Below are positions 15,520 to 24,553 of a DNA stretch of 38,673 nucleotides, in pieces. The notes under the pieces are model-generated. The model had not been told where the DNA came from, did not search any database, and saw nothing but the letters and a program-made list of their open reading frames with translations. Made by a program: the position numbers and the translations under genes. Numbering within the stretch: the first letter of the stretch is position 1; every line of letters starts with the position of its first letter. This DNA comes from Paludibacteraceae bacterium (lineage in GTDB: Bacteria > Bacteroidota > Bacteroidia > Bacteroidales > Paludibacteraceae): positions 1-38,673 of the forward strand of contig JAFXSS010000004.1 of NCBI GenBank assembly GCA_017525455.1, in the 5' to 3' direction.

Positions 15520-17142
15520 ATGAATCGATTCATATATACTTTATTAGCACTTTGTGCTATCAGTCTTTCGCTCTCTGCCAAGCCGGCACGGCGCGGGGCT
15601 TTGACTCTCACGCAACCCGATGGGACACAGATTACAGCATTTTTGCACGGCGATGCCGATTATCACTATTACACCAACACTGATGGCGAAATGCTGCAAC
15701 GCAATACCGAAGGATTCTATCAGGCAACAGAAATGCCGTCTGCCGAAGAACTGCAAACGCGTCGCAACAATAGTCCGCGGCGAATAGCCAAACAGCAGAA
15801 AGGCTCTGAACTGAATCTTGCTCCGCGCGGACTCATCATTCTCGTTAACTTCACGGACTTGTCATTCAGAACTTCCATTGCAGAGATAGATTCGATGATT
15901 AACGGTCTGAACTACACACGTAAATACTCCACTTATAATGAAATAGGCAAGCGTACCGTTATTACTTCTTCGGGAAGTGCAAGACAATACTTCCATGACA
16001 CTTCCTGCGGGCAGTATAATCCCGTGTTTGATGTAATGGGGCCGGTCACTGTATCACAAAAACATTCTTATTACGGAGGCAACAACAGCCGGGATGAAGA
16101 CAAGAATCCCGAACAAATGATCAAAGAGGCCTGTGAATTAGTGGACAGCGATGTGGATTTCACCATCTACGACAATAATCACGATGGCTATGTGGATTTT
16201 GTATATGTTCTTTATGCCGGCTACGGCGAAGCAGACGGCGCAGGCGAGAACTATATTTGGCCACACAATTACTGGCTTTCCGCTTCCGGAGTAAAATGCA
16301 AGGTGGACGGTTTGACAGTAGATAATTATGCATGTTCCAACGAATTGGACTACTTCAACGGCTTGCATGACGGAATAGGCACTTTCTGCCATGAGTTTTC
16401 GCACGTACTCGGTTTGCCTGACTTGTATGTAACCAACAATGGTTCACACAAAACAATGGGAGCATGGGACATATTGGATTACGGCCCGTACAACAACGAT
16501 GGCAACACGCCACCGCACTACTCTGCATACGAGCGATTCTTTATGGGTTGGCTCAAACCGGTAGTTGTCAACAAAGCTTGCGACATTCAACTCCCGGCAT
16601 TGAGCGATGTAAACACGGCAGCATTGCTTACTGCCACAGGGCAACACAATCTCATTGGCAATAATCCTGCGCCTACGACATTCTACATGCTTGAAAATCG
16701 GCAGAAGAAAACCTGGGATGCGCATCTGCCCGGTCATGGCTTGCTTATAACTAAAATCACATACAGTCAGAACAAATGGGATGAAAACTCCGTCAATAAT
16801 ACCCGATCAGCCATGGGCGTTGATATCATCGAAGCTGACGGCTCCGCTCCCCAATACAATGAAGACAACCCAGACAATGGATATTTTGGCAAGCAGGGCG
16901 ACACCTATCCTTCCGGAGCAACCGAATTTACCGCAGTTCCCGAATATCAAGTGACTAATATCACGGAAACAGACGGTATGATTTATTTCAGAGTTAACGA
17001 AGGAGGAGAGACCATCCTATTGGACATTGAAGATATCGAACACCCCAACAGCATTACAACGAAGAAAGTCTTCCGAGACGGACAAATTTTGATAGAACTT
17101 GACAACGAGTACTACGATTTGTTGGGCAGGCATATCCGTTAA
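15520..17142 (+). CDS. Secreted M6-family metalloprotease with fused propeptide
   Basis: A 540-residue paralogue of the preceding protease. The order is signal peptide (1-20), propeptide (about 22-75, with QPDG, LHGD and NTDG), catalytic domain opening LAPRGLIILVNFTD, calcium-type loop NNHDGYVDFVYVLYAG, and zinc site HEFSHVLGLPD (H291, E292, H295 and D301). It ends FRDGQILIELDNEYYDLLG, a tail like that of its neighbour and similar to truncated type IX secretion sorting signals. A cluster of Lys/Arg residues between propeptide and protease (RIAKQQKG) would suit proteolytic activation. It is probably co-transcribed with the two genes before it. A 74-base gap without a visible promoter follows. 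Confidence 0.87.
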   Translation: MNRFIYTLLALCAISLSLSAKPARRGALTLTQPDGTQITAFLHGDADYHYYTNTDGEMLQRNTEGFYQATEMPSAEELQTRRNNSPRRIAKQQKGSELNLAPRGLIILVNFTDLSFRTSIAEIDSMINGLNYTRKYSTYNEIGKRTVITSSGSARQYFHDTSCGQYNPVFDVMGPVTVSQKHSYYGGNNSRDEDKNPEQMIKEACELVDSDVDFTIYDNNHDGYVDFVYVLYAGYGEADGAGENYIWPHNYWLSASGVKCKVDGLTVDNYACSNELDYFNGLHDGIGTFCHEFSHVLGLPDLYVTNNGSHKTMGAWDILDYGPYNNDGNTPPHYSAYERFFMGWLKPVVVNKACDIQLPALSDVNTAALLTATGQHNLIGNNPAPTTFYMLENRQKKTWDAHLPGHGLLITKITYSQNKWDENSVNNTRSAMGVDIIEADGSAPQYNEDNPDNGYFGKQGDTYPSGATEFTAVPEYQVTNITETDGMIYFRVNEGGETILLDIEDIEHPNSITTKKVFRDGQILIELDNEYYDLLGRHIR

Positions 17143-17216
17143 ACCAAAAGATTATTGCCAGAAACACGGCAGTATAGCAGCGGTAAGAAAAGGAAACAGA
17201 CAATAAAAACATCGAT

Positions 17217-17978
17217 ATGAAATTTATCTCCTACAACGTCAACGGCATTCGTTCTGCTATGAGCAAAGGTCTGCTGGATTGGCTTCAGACTGCTAATCCT
17301 GATGTATTTTGTATTCAGGAGAGCAAAGCACAACCCGAACAGATTGACACCACCGCCTTTGCGGAACTGGGATACACCTCGTATATTCATTCAGCGGAAA
17401 AGAAAGGTTATTCCGGCGTATGTATATTCAGCAAGCAACCTGCCGACAAGGTTGTAGCTGGTATGGGGAATGACCGATACGACCGCGAAGGACGCGTGCT
17501 GCGTGCAGATTTTGGCGAACTGACACTTGTTTGTGTTTACGTTCCAAGCGGCACTACAGGAGATATACGCCAAGAGTTCAAGATGGATTTTTTGGAGGTG
17601 TTCATCAAGTGGCTGAACAATCTGCGCAAAGAGCGGCCAAACGTAATAATATGCGGAGACTTCAATATCTGCCACAAGCCGATAGACATCAACCATCCCG
17701 AACGGCAAAAAGGCGTCAGCGGATTTCTACCCGAAGAGAGAGAATGGATGGATCGTTGGCAGGAATCCGGTCTTGTAGACACGTTCCGCGTGTTCTGTCA
17801 GGCTCCGGAGATGTACAGTTGGTGGTCGATGCGTTTTGGCGCACGCGCAAGGAATGCCGGTTGGCGTATCGACTACTTCTGGGTGAGCGAATCATTGCGT
17901 AACCGCCTGCGAGATGCACGAATCCACAGCGATGTTGTGCATTCCGACCATTGCCCCGTTTCACTGGAAATAGAATAA
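17217..17978 (+). CDS. xth: Exodeoxyribonuclease III / AP endonuclease
   Basis: A 253-residue ExoIII-family enzyme that cleaves DNA at abasic sites and removes 3' blocking groups in base-excision repair. Catalytic motifs are in place: NVNGIRS at the start, QESKA (metal-binding Glu), the YVPSG segment, [20 protein letters not shown] and the terminal HSDHCPV. The length is typical. The gene sits 74 bases after the second protease and only 2 bases before lptB, so it could be part of either transcript. Its place among envelope genes seems incidental. Confidence 0.95.
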   Translation: MKFISYNVNGIRSAMSKGLLDWLQTANPDVFCIQESKAQPEQIDTTAFAELGYTSYIHSAEKKGYSGVCIFSKQPADKVVAGMGNDRYDREGRVLRADFGELTLVCVYVPSGTTGDIRQEFKMDFLEVFIKWLNNLRKERPNVIICGDFNICHKPIDINHPERQKGVSGFLPEEREWMDRWQESGLVDTFRVFCQAPEMYSWWSMRFGARARNAGWRIDYFWVSESLRNRLRDARIHSDVVHSDHCPVSLEIE

Positions 17979-17980
17979 TT

Positions 17981-18721
17981 ATGCAGATACTACGAACAGA
18001 ACATCTCGTCAAGAAGTACGGCAAACGAACCGTAGTTAATGATGTAAGCATTCAACTTGAACAAGGTGAGATTGTCGGGTTGCTCGGGCCTAACGGTGCC
18101 GGCAAGACGACCACATTCTATATGACCACAGGTCTGGTCACCGCCAATCATGGGAAGATTTTCCTCGATGACCAAGATATAACTTCCTACCCTATGTACA
18201 AACGTGCGAAATTAGGTATAGGCTACTTGCCGCAAGAAGCATCTGTGTTCAGGAAGATGACTGTGGAGGACAATATTCTTTCTGTATTGGAGATGACCAA
18301 TTTCAGCAAAGAGTATCAGCACGAGAAACTGGAACAACTGATCAAAGAGTTTAATCTGGAACATGTCCGCCAGAATCTTGGAGACCGCTTATCCGGCGGT
18401 GAACGTCGTCGTACAGAGATAGCCCGTTGTCTGGCTATTGAGCCTAAGTTCGTCATGCTTGACGAGCCTTTTGCCGGAGTAGATCCTATCGCCGTACAAG
18501 AGATTCAAGATGTTGTGTGGCGCCTCAAAGACAAAAACATCGGCATCCTGATTACCGATCACAATGTGGATGAGACACTATCCATAACCGATCGTGCCTA
18601 CCTGCTGTTTGAAGGAAAAATACTTTTCCACGGCACGCCTGAAGAACTGGCTGCCAATCCCATAGTTCGTAAGAACTATCTCGGGCGAGATTTCGAATTG
18701 AAACGAAAAGTCAAAGAGTGA
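17981..18721 (+). CDS. lptB: LPS export ABC transporter ATP-binding protein LptB
   Basis: A 246-residue ATPase of the LptB2FG complex, which extracts lipopolysaccharide from the inner membrane and drives it along the Lpt bridge. Walker A is GPNGAGKTT, the signature is [13 protein letters not shown], and Walker B is [13 protein letters not shown], the last motif being typical of LptB. The start at 17981 gives the normal family N-terminus ([14 protein letters not shown]); an upstream in-frame ATG at 17951 would overlap xth. Its stop overlaps the GTG start of the Kelch lipoprotein by 4 bases, which argues for coupled translation with the surface-glycan genes that follow. Confidence 0.96.
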   Translation: MQILRTEHLVKKYGKRTVVNDVSIQLEQGEIVGLLGPNGAGKTTTFYMTTGLVTANHGKIFLDDQDITSYPMYKRAKLGIGYLPQEASVFRKMTVEDNILSVLEMTNFSKEYQHEKLEQLIKEFNLEHVRQNLGDRLSGGERRRTEIARCLAIEPKFVMLDEPFAGVDPIAVQEIQDVVWRLKDKNIGILITDHNVDETLSITDRAYLLFEGKILFHGTPEELAANPIVRKNYLGRDFELKRKVKE

Positions 18722-19698
18722 GAACATCTGCCTTCATAGTCGGCCTGCTATGCATGACCCTGCTTTGCGGTTGTGCTAACCGACCGGATATCTCACTCAA
18801 CATACATGAATGTTCTGCCATGCCTCAAGGCAGAGCATCTGCCACCTGCTTTGTATTCAACAATAATGCATACGTCTTTGCCGGGCGTGACAGTAGCGGC
18901 ACATGTCTGAACGATATGTGGCGTTATACGCCGACCACGGACACATGGGAAAATCTCGGCGCTACACCTCTCTCTCCCCGGGTCAATGCAACGGCTTGCG
19001 TATGCGGCAATCATGTATATGTCGGGTTGGGATTTAAGGGATGGTACGGGCGAGATGAATCATATCTACGCGACTGGTGGGAATATTCGCCGGCGACCGA
19101 TACTTGGACCCGACTGGCAGATTATCCAAACACGTATACTGACGCCGCTACAGCATTTGCCGACAACACTGAAGAATTATATGTCGGTTACGGCTTCTGT
19201 TGGAATTACCGACGTGACATGTTTCGATACACAATAGCGGAAAACCGTTGGGACTCGATAGATGTGCATGTACCTTTCGACGGTTATCCTACCCGTTCGT
19301 TTGGAGGTACAGGTTGCACATGTCAGGGGCGACATTTTATGGGCACCGGCTATCGCCGTCACAGTCTTAACTGGTGGGCGGAACTGGTGGATGGAACACA
19401 TTGGGAAAAGCGCGCCACTGTACCGGGACAACAGCGCACTCTGGCAGCCTCGGCAGCCACAAGCAATTACATATATCTATGCGGAGGCATTCATTACGGA
19501 GGAGTGAACACAACAGGTGAGGTTCTGCAGGATATACGTCGCTATGACCCATCAACTGACCAATGGCAATGGGTGGCTGTGATGCCTCAGCCATTGCACA
19601 ATCATATATGCTTTACCGTTAACGGAAAAGTTTACTGGGGATTGGGCGAAAATGAAGATTGGCACGTAAATAACCGATTGTACTGTATTGAAGAATAA
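18718..19698 (+). CDS. Kelch-repeat lipoprotein, GTG start
   Basis: A 326-residue protein with a lipoprotein signal (TLLCGC, lipidated Cys about residue 19). It is followed by five or six Kelch-type blades, seen as repeated aromatic/Gly-Gly units such as [53 protein letters not shown] and [14 protein letters not shown]. Kelch propellers bind proteins or sugars; some Bacteroidota relatives act on sialic acid. The only usable start that preserves the signal is GTG at 18718, overlapping the lptB stop. Its end overlaps the Wzi gene by 11 bases. The context suggests a role at the cell surface in glycan assembly or binding, but no catalytic motif could be named. Confidence 0.82.
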   Translation: MRTSAFIVGLLCMTLLCGCANRPDISLNIHECSAMPQGRASATCFVFNNNAYVFAGRDSSGTCLNDMWRYTPTTDTWENLGATPLSPRVNATACVCGNHVYVGLGFKGWYGRDESYLRDWWEYSPATDTWTRLADYPNTYTDAATAFADNTEELYVGYGFCWNYRRDMFRYTIAENRWDSIDVHVPFDGYPTRSFGGTGCTCQGRHFMGTGYRRHSLNWWAELVDGTHWEKRATVPGQQRTLAASAATSNYIYLCGGIHYGGVNTTGEVLQDIRRYDPSTDQWQWVAVMPQPLHNHICFTVNGKVYWGLGENEDWHVNNRLYCIEE

Positions 19699-21169
19699 AT
19701 TGCTAATCATAGTATTGCTGCTCAGCGCGAGTGCAAATGCCCGTGACTTGAGTTGGGATTGGTGGCCTACGGGAATCGTGGACGGCGTATCAGCCGGAGC
19801 AGATACCATGCAGTACAATATCGGTGTAAGCGCGTTGGCATCAAGCGGCAGGTTTGCTCCATTCTGGCTGCAGAGTAACATGAACGGCGATATCAGCAGC
19901 AGCCCGTTTAGCGGAAACGTGAGTGCCGGTGTATACAAGCAGGCAGTACATAACGAACGCTGGTGGGATTATGATTTCGCTGTACAACTGACGGGACGTG
20001 TGCAGTCACGTATTCCCGGTAGCGCATTCGATATGCAACAACGTATGACCACCGGGTACTTCAACCAATTGTATGCCCATTTGCGACTGTACGTCTTTGA
20101 TATTACCGCCGGAATCAAACCGATGATTTACGAGATGCAGGACACGGCATTGGGCATGGGCAGTATGGTATTCTCGGGCAATAGCCAACCATTGCCACGG
20201 ATCACAATAGGAATTGACCGATACACGCCTGTCCCGGGATGCTACGGGTACTTTGAGTTAAAGGGCGGATTGACACATGCATGGTTGGCAGACAACGTGT
20301 ATATGCGCGGCAGTTATATACATCACAAGTGGCTCGCCCTGCGATTAGGCGGACGCCTGCCGGTGAATATCAGTTACGAATTGCACCATGCTGCACAATG
20401 GGGCGGTATAAGTCCTGTATATGGCGATATAGGTAGCGACTGGCAGTCGTTTGTAAACGTATTTCTTGCCCGTGGCGGAGGTGTGATGCGTAATGACCAA
20501 CTGAATGCACAAGGCAATCATGTCGGCAGCCAGCAGCTCATGCTTACCGGCAAAGGAAACGGTTGGGAAGTAAGCATGTACTGGCAGAACTTCTTCGAGG
20601 ACAACTTCGCCGCCATAGGCGACGGCCAAAACTTGGCAGACGGATTATGGGGTATCAGCCTCAAGCAAACCCGCTGGCCGTATGTGCAAGGCGTGACGTA
20701 TGAGTTTATGAACACAACAGACCAATCCGGGCCATGGCATGACCGCGACGGCTTATGCTATGCAGGCAATGACAGCTACTACCGCAATAGCGTATTTGTG
20801 AACGGCTGGAACTATTTCTACCGCTCCATAGGAACACCGTTCATCACATCGCCACTATATAACGAAGACGGAACTATTTACACCCTGAACAGCCGTGTCA
20901 GAGTTCACCATATCGGAGTTCGCGGAGATATATACGGCTTTTTGTACCGCGTAAAACTGAGTTACGCGCGCAACTACGGAAACGACAATACAAGCCGTGC
21001 CGTACTAAGTGATAACACGGCCATACTGCTTGAAGTGACGAAACATTCAGAACAAGCATGGGGATTGGATTTCGGATTGCGCATAGCCGGCGATTTCGGA
21101 ACGCAATGGGGAAATCAGTTCGGCGCACAAATAACAGTAAGCAAACGGGGAATAATTACGCAGTGGTAA
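19688..21169 (+). CDS. Wzi-family capsule assembly outer-membrane protein, TTG start
   Basis: A 493-residue outer-membrane barrel of the Wzi family, which helps anchor or assemble capsular polysaccharide at the surface. The signal peptide ([18 protein letters not shown]) needs TTG at 19688 as start, and no ATG or GTG fits. Family hallmarks include the early GRFAPFWLQSNMNGDIS stretch, barrel strands rich in Trp, Tyr and Gly throughout, and the QNFFEDNFAAIGDGQNLADGL region. It overlaps the Kelch gene by 11 bases and is followed by a glycosyltransferase. The unusual start plus the overlap suggests that its translation depends on the upstream gene. Confidence 0.88.
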   Translation: MKNKLLIIVLLLSASANARDLSWDWWPTGIVDGVSAGADTMQYNIGVSALASSGRFAPFWLQSNMNGDISSSPFSGNVSAGVYKQAVHNERWWDYDFAVQLTGRVQSRIPGSAFDMQQRMTTGYFNQLYAHLRLYVFDITAGIKPMIYEMQDTALGMGSMVFSGNSQPLPRITIGIDRYTPVPGCYGYFELKGGLTHAWLADNVYMRGSYIHHKWLALRLGGRLPVNISYELHHAAQWGGISPVYGDIGSDWQSFVNVFLARGGGVMRNDQLNAQGNHVGSQQLMLTGKGNGWEVSMYWQNFFEDNFAAIGDGQNLADGLWGISLKQTRWPYVQGVTYEFMNTTDQSGPWHDRDGLCYAGNDSYYRNSVFVNGWNYFYRSIGTPFITSPLYNEDGTIYTLNSRVRVHHIGVRGDIYGFLYRVKLSYARNYGNDNTSRAVLSDNTAILLEVTKHSEQAWGLDFGLRIAGDFGTQWGNQFGAQITVSKRGIITQW

Positions 21170-21192
21170 ATCAGAAAATAGCCAAAAAGCAG

Positions 21193-21897
21193 ATGGCAAA
21201 CGACCCAAAAGTACATATCATCATGCCTGTCAAGGACTCGCTGCAGACGGCAGAAGAGTCCATTCGCGCTATCGTGTCAAGCGGATATACCCTTACTGTA
21301 TACGACGACAATTCGACAGCCGACAATGCCGCACGCTTGGACGATTTGGCTAAAGAGTTGGGAATCAGCGTTATACACATAAGCGAACACACCGTTAATC
21401 CATCACCTAACTATCGTTGGGTTCTGATACAAGCACAGCGCGAATGTCTAAAAAACGGCGAAAATTTGATCATCGTAGAAAGCGATGTAATAGTCAGTAA
21501 ATCAACCATTAGCACGCTTAAAAAATTTATAAGGTCTAGGATTGGTCTGATTGCGGCTGTGACCACGTCCGAGGATGGTACAATAAACTTCCCGTATGAG
21601 TATGCCCGAAACATCCGGGAAGATGGTGTGTGCCGCAAGCGATTCTCATTCTGCTGCACCCTGCTGACGAATGAATTTCTGCATGCCTATGACTTCAACC
21701 AATTGGATCCGACAAAGAACTGGTACGATGTGCATATCAGCCATATATCACAGAAATTAGGTTTTGACAACATACTGCAAGTCAGCAACCGCGTGCTACA
21801 CAAACCTCACTCCAGCCGTCCGTGGAAACAACTCAAATACACCAATCCGCTGCTGTACTATTGGCGCAAACTGACAAAAGGATTGGATAAAATATGA
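21193..21897 (+). CDS. Family 2-type glycosyltransferase
   Basis: A 234-residue GT-A fold glycosyltransferase. The nucleotide-sugar-binding start is PKVHIIMPVKDSLQTAEESI, followed by VYDDNSTAD (equivalent of DDGS) and VESDVIV in the place of the metal-binding DxD. The C-terminal acceptor part is short and basic. The start at 21193 (ATG) gives a normal N-terminus; a GTG at 21163 overlapping the Wzi stop would add ten Lys-rich residues and is possible. Its stop overlaps the ATG of the next gene as ATGA, so the two are translationally coupled and likely act on the same glycan. The sugar and linkage cannot be predicted. Confidence 0.85.
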   Translation: MANDPKVHIIMPVKDSLQTAEESIRAIVSSGYTLTVYDDNSTADNAARLDDLAKELGISVIHISEHTVNPSPNYRWVLIQAQRECLKNGENLIIVESDVIVSKSTISTLKKFIRSRIGLIAAVTTSEDGTINFPYEYARNIREDGVCRKRFSFCCTLLTNEFLHAYDFNQLDPTKNWYDVHISHISQKLGFDNILQVSNRVLHKPHSSRPWKQLKYTNPLLYYWRKLTKGLDKI

Positions 21898-23294
21898 AAC
21901 CGCTCGTATCCGTCATAGTACCGATGTACAACGCCGCGCCGTTTGTCGGCGAGGCGTTGGAGAGCATTGTAGCATCTACATACCGTCCGATAGAAGTGAT
22001 AGTAGTGGATGACGGCAGTACGGACGACAGTTTGCGTGTAGCACAGGCTTTTGCCCGCTCGCATCAGGAAGTACAGGTGCTCAGCCAGCCGAATGGCGGC
22101 GTGAGTGCAGCACGCAATCACGCTATCAGCCAGGCAAAAGGCGAATATATACTGCCGGTAGATGCCGATGACCGAATAAGTTCAACCTACATTGAGCGTG
22201 CAGTAGAAGCGTTTGGTGACAATGTACGTATCATCGGTTGTCGAGCCGAATATTTCGGAGCCAAACAGGGAGAATGGCGACTGCCCGAATATACGCCCGA
22301 ACTGCTTGCTCGCAAGAACATGATACATGTAAGCAGTATGTTCCGCAAGGCAGATTGGCTACGCGCCGGCGGATTCTGTGAGCAAGATATCTACCGCGAA
22401 GATTGGGATTTTTGGCTCAGCCTGATGGAGTTAGGCGGGACATACGTTCGCTTGAGCGAAACAGGATTATACTACCGTGTACAGGCAGTTTCACGTCGCT
22501 CGACAGCCAAATCACAGAAACGGGCTATTGTGGATGCCATCAACCGCCGTCACCCGGCATATATGCAGCATTACCTCAACGGGCCGCTTCATTACCACCG
22601 CTCGTGGTCGAAATGGCTGAACAGATTCCGCAGTGTAAAACAGGTAGGAGATTTTGACCGTTGGTATGATGGCAATGTTATATTCAGCCGGCGTAACACG
22701 CTTCGTCTGACGGACGGTGTAGTAGTAAAGCAGTTTGCCACGCCAAATCTGTTACGCGGACTATGGTACGGACTTATCAGGAAAAGCAAAGCTCGCCGCA
22801 GTTATGAGTATGCGCGACGGTTGCAAGAATTGACTCCTTCGCCTGTTGCGTACCGCGAGGTGCGTGTGTGCGGAATATTGCGCGAGAGTTGGTACGCCTG
22901 CCACCTATCAGATTGTCGGCATACATTCAACGAACTCATCGGCAATTTCGAATTCCCTCACAGGAGAGATATATTGGAGAACATAGGCCGATTCACAGCC
23001 ACTCTGCACCAACGGGGTATATTGCACCAGGATTATTCCGGAGGGAATATTCTATTCAACGATGACGGCAGCCGAATTGAAGTGATAGACCTCAATCGTA
23101 TACGTTTTATCAAACAATTGAATCGTCAACAACGCCTGCTTAATTTCGAACGGCTGAATATTGACCGCGAAGCTTTGCAAACGATGATAACAGCCTATGC
23201 CAAGCAAATGGCAGAGGACGCGGAATCAGATACCGAATTTGTAATAGCACATCGTTGGCACAAACATATCAAACAGGGAATAACTAACTTATGA
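21894..23294 (+). CDS. Fusion: GT2 glycosyltransferase plus WaaP/InaA-type LPS kinase
   Basis: A 466-residue two-domain protein. Residues 4 to ~230 form a GT2 glycosyltransferase: VSVIVPMYNA, VVDDGSTDD (39-45), VDADD (89-93) and EDWDFW. Residues ~250-466 match the Kdo/WaaP-InaA kinase group: an N-lobe with VVVKQF (candidate ATP-binding Lys), then a catalytic loop LHQDYSGGNILF with H378, D380 and N385, and IDLNR with the metal-binding D399. Such kinases phosphorylate heptose or Kdo of the LPS core. In many Bacteroidota the two activities are separate neighbouring genes. ATGA overlaps join it to the genes on both sides. A bifunctional enzyme that adds a core sugar and phosphorylates the core is the most economical inference. 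Confidence 0.87.
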   Translation: MKPLVSVIVPMYNAAPFVGEALESIVASTYRPIEVIVVDDGSTDDSLRVAQAFARSHQEVQVLSQPNGGVSAARNHAISQAKGEYILPVDADDRISSTYIERAVEAFGDNVRIIGCRAEYFGAKQGEWRLPEYTPELLARKNMIHVSSMFRKADWLRAGGFCEQDIYREDWDFWLSLMELGGTYVRLSETGLYYRVQAVSRRSTAKSQKRAIVDAINRRHPAYMQHYLNGPLHYHRSWSKWLNRFRSVKQVGDFDRWYDGNVIFSRRNTLRLTDGVVVKQFATPNLLRGLWYGLIRKSKARRSYEYARRLQELTPSPVAYREVRVCGILRESWYACHLSDCRHTFNELIGNFEFPHRRDILENIGRFTATLHQRGILHQDYSGGNILFNDDGSRIEVIDLNRIRFIKQLNRQQRLLNFERLNIDREALQTMITAYAKQMAEDAESDTEFVIAHRWHKHIKQGITNL

Positions 23295-24553
23295 ATCGAT
23301 ATCGCGAAATAATAGGAAAAGCCAATTACGGATTGTTTCTAACCGCAGCCTTCTTGCTGCCTTTTCCTCAGTTACCCATTCGGTATGCATGTGTGGCATG
23401 GGTTGTTGGTTGGCTTCTGGAAGGGCGTTGGCTAAGTCGTCCTGTACCGGTCAAACAGAATAAAATGGCCATTCCATTCATTCTATTCGGGCTATGGTAT
23501 CTATGGCAAGCCGTGTCATATTTCTGGTGTTCCGACAAGGCCGCTTGGGGATGGATAATGGAGCGTTATCTCACCTTCGCGCTGATTGTTCCCATAGGAT
23601 TGTGGGGCGTAAATGAGTATTACAATATCCGTCAGATAAGCAAGGCTCTGATAATTGGATGCATAGTAGCCGTGCCGGCATATCTCATATGGATGGCAGC
23701 ATTGTTTCATCATCCTGAATGGGAATCGGGTTTGCATCTGGCAGAGCCCTTACATGCTCACGCTGATTGGTGGACATATTTCTCCGACAATGTATCTTTC
23801 TTCAAGCACCGCTTGTTCTTATGCAGTGTGGAATTGTTCGGAGTAGTGATGGCCGTGCAAATATGGCATCGGAAAAAGTGGCTTTTGCTACTGACCTTAC
23901 CCATCATGTTATCTGCTATTCCGCTTACGGCTTCCCGCCAGTCTGCGCTGACTATCTGCGCAATGATGGCAGTAGGTGTAATCTGTATGCTGCCTAAAGC
24001 CTATCGCTGGTGGGCAGGAGTTGGTATTGTGCTAGTGGCAATATTTGTGGGAGGAGGTATATTGACATTACATCCGCGTATGCAGCAGTTTGACATTGAG
24101 GAAATTACAGAAATGCGCGAGTTAAGTGGTGAGCATGAGGCACGATTGAACATTTGGGTAATCGCGTTGGAAAACCCGAAAGACTATCTTTCACACGGTT
24201 TAGGGGCAGGACAGAGCACAAACTATCTTGTGGGAAAATATAAGCGGCTGGGATTCAATTATTATGCATCAAAGCGCTACAATGCGCACAATCAATATAT
24301 AGAAGAATTACTTGAACTGGGTATACCAGGTCTTCTGTTATTCCTTCTGGCCTGGGCTTCTATACCATTATGTGCCGAAGGTTCAGGCCGACGCACAGCA
24401 TGGCTGTTGTGCACGTTGTTTGCATTTAACATGTTTACCGATGTCATGTTCGGCAGGTTTTGCGGTATAGCCCTATGGGCTGTTGGCATAGTGCTTATAC
24501 TTGTTCAATGCACTAACGCCGTCTCCGGACATCAGGCAAGAATACCTGATTAG
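23291..24553 (+). CDS. O-antigen ligase (WaaL/Wzy-like) family membrane protein
   Basis: A 420-residue multi-spanning membrane protein with about ten to twelve hydrophobic helices, a large periplasmic loop roughly between residues 265 and 340, and the family signature HNQYIEELLELGIPGLLLF. Members join O-antigen to lipid A-core (WaaL) or polymerise O-units (Wzy); the sequence alone does not separate the two. The ATG overlaps the stop of the GT-kinase fusion. As the last gene of the plus-strand run it fits a final surface-glycan step. Its stop overlaps the converging minus-strand barrel gene by 4 bases, leaving no space for a terminator. Confidence 0.88.
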   Translation: MNRYREIIGKANYGLFLTAAFLLPFPQLPIRYACVAWVVGWLLEGRWLSRPVPVKQNKMAIPFILFGLWYLWQAVSYFWCSDKAAWGWIMERYLTFALIVPIGLWGVNEYYNIRQISKALIIGCIVAVPAYLIWMAALFHHPEWESGLHLAEPLHAHADWWTYFSDNVSFFKHRLFLCSVELFGVVMAVQIWHRKKWLLLLTLPIMLSAIPLTASRQSALTICAMMAVGVICMLPKAYRWWAGVGIVLVAIFVGGGILTLHPRMQQFDIEEITEMRELSGEHEARLNIWVIALENPKDYLSHGLGAGQSTNYLVGKYKRLGFNYYASKRYNAHNQYIEELLELGIPGLLLFLLAWASIPLCAEGSGRRTAWLLCTLFAFNMFTDVMFGRFCGIALWAVGIVLILVQCTNAVSGHQARIPD

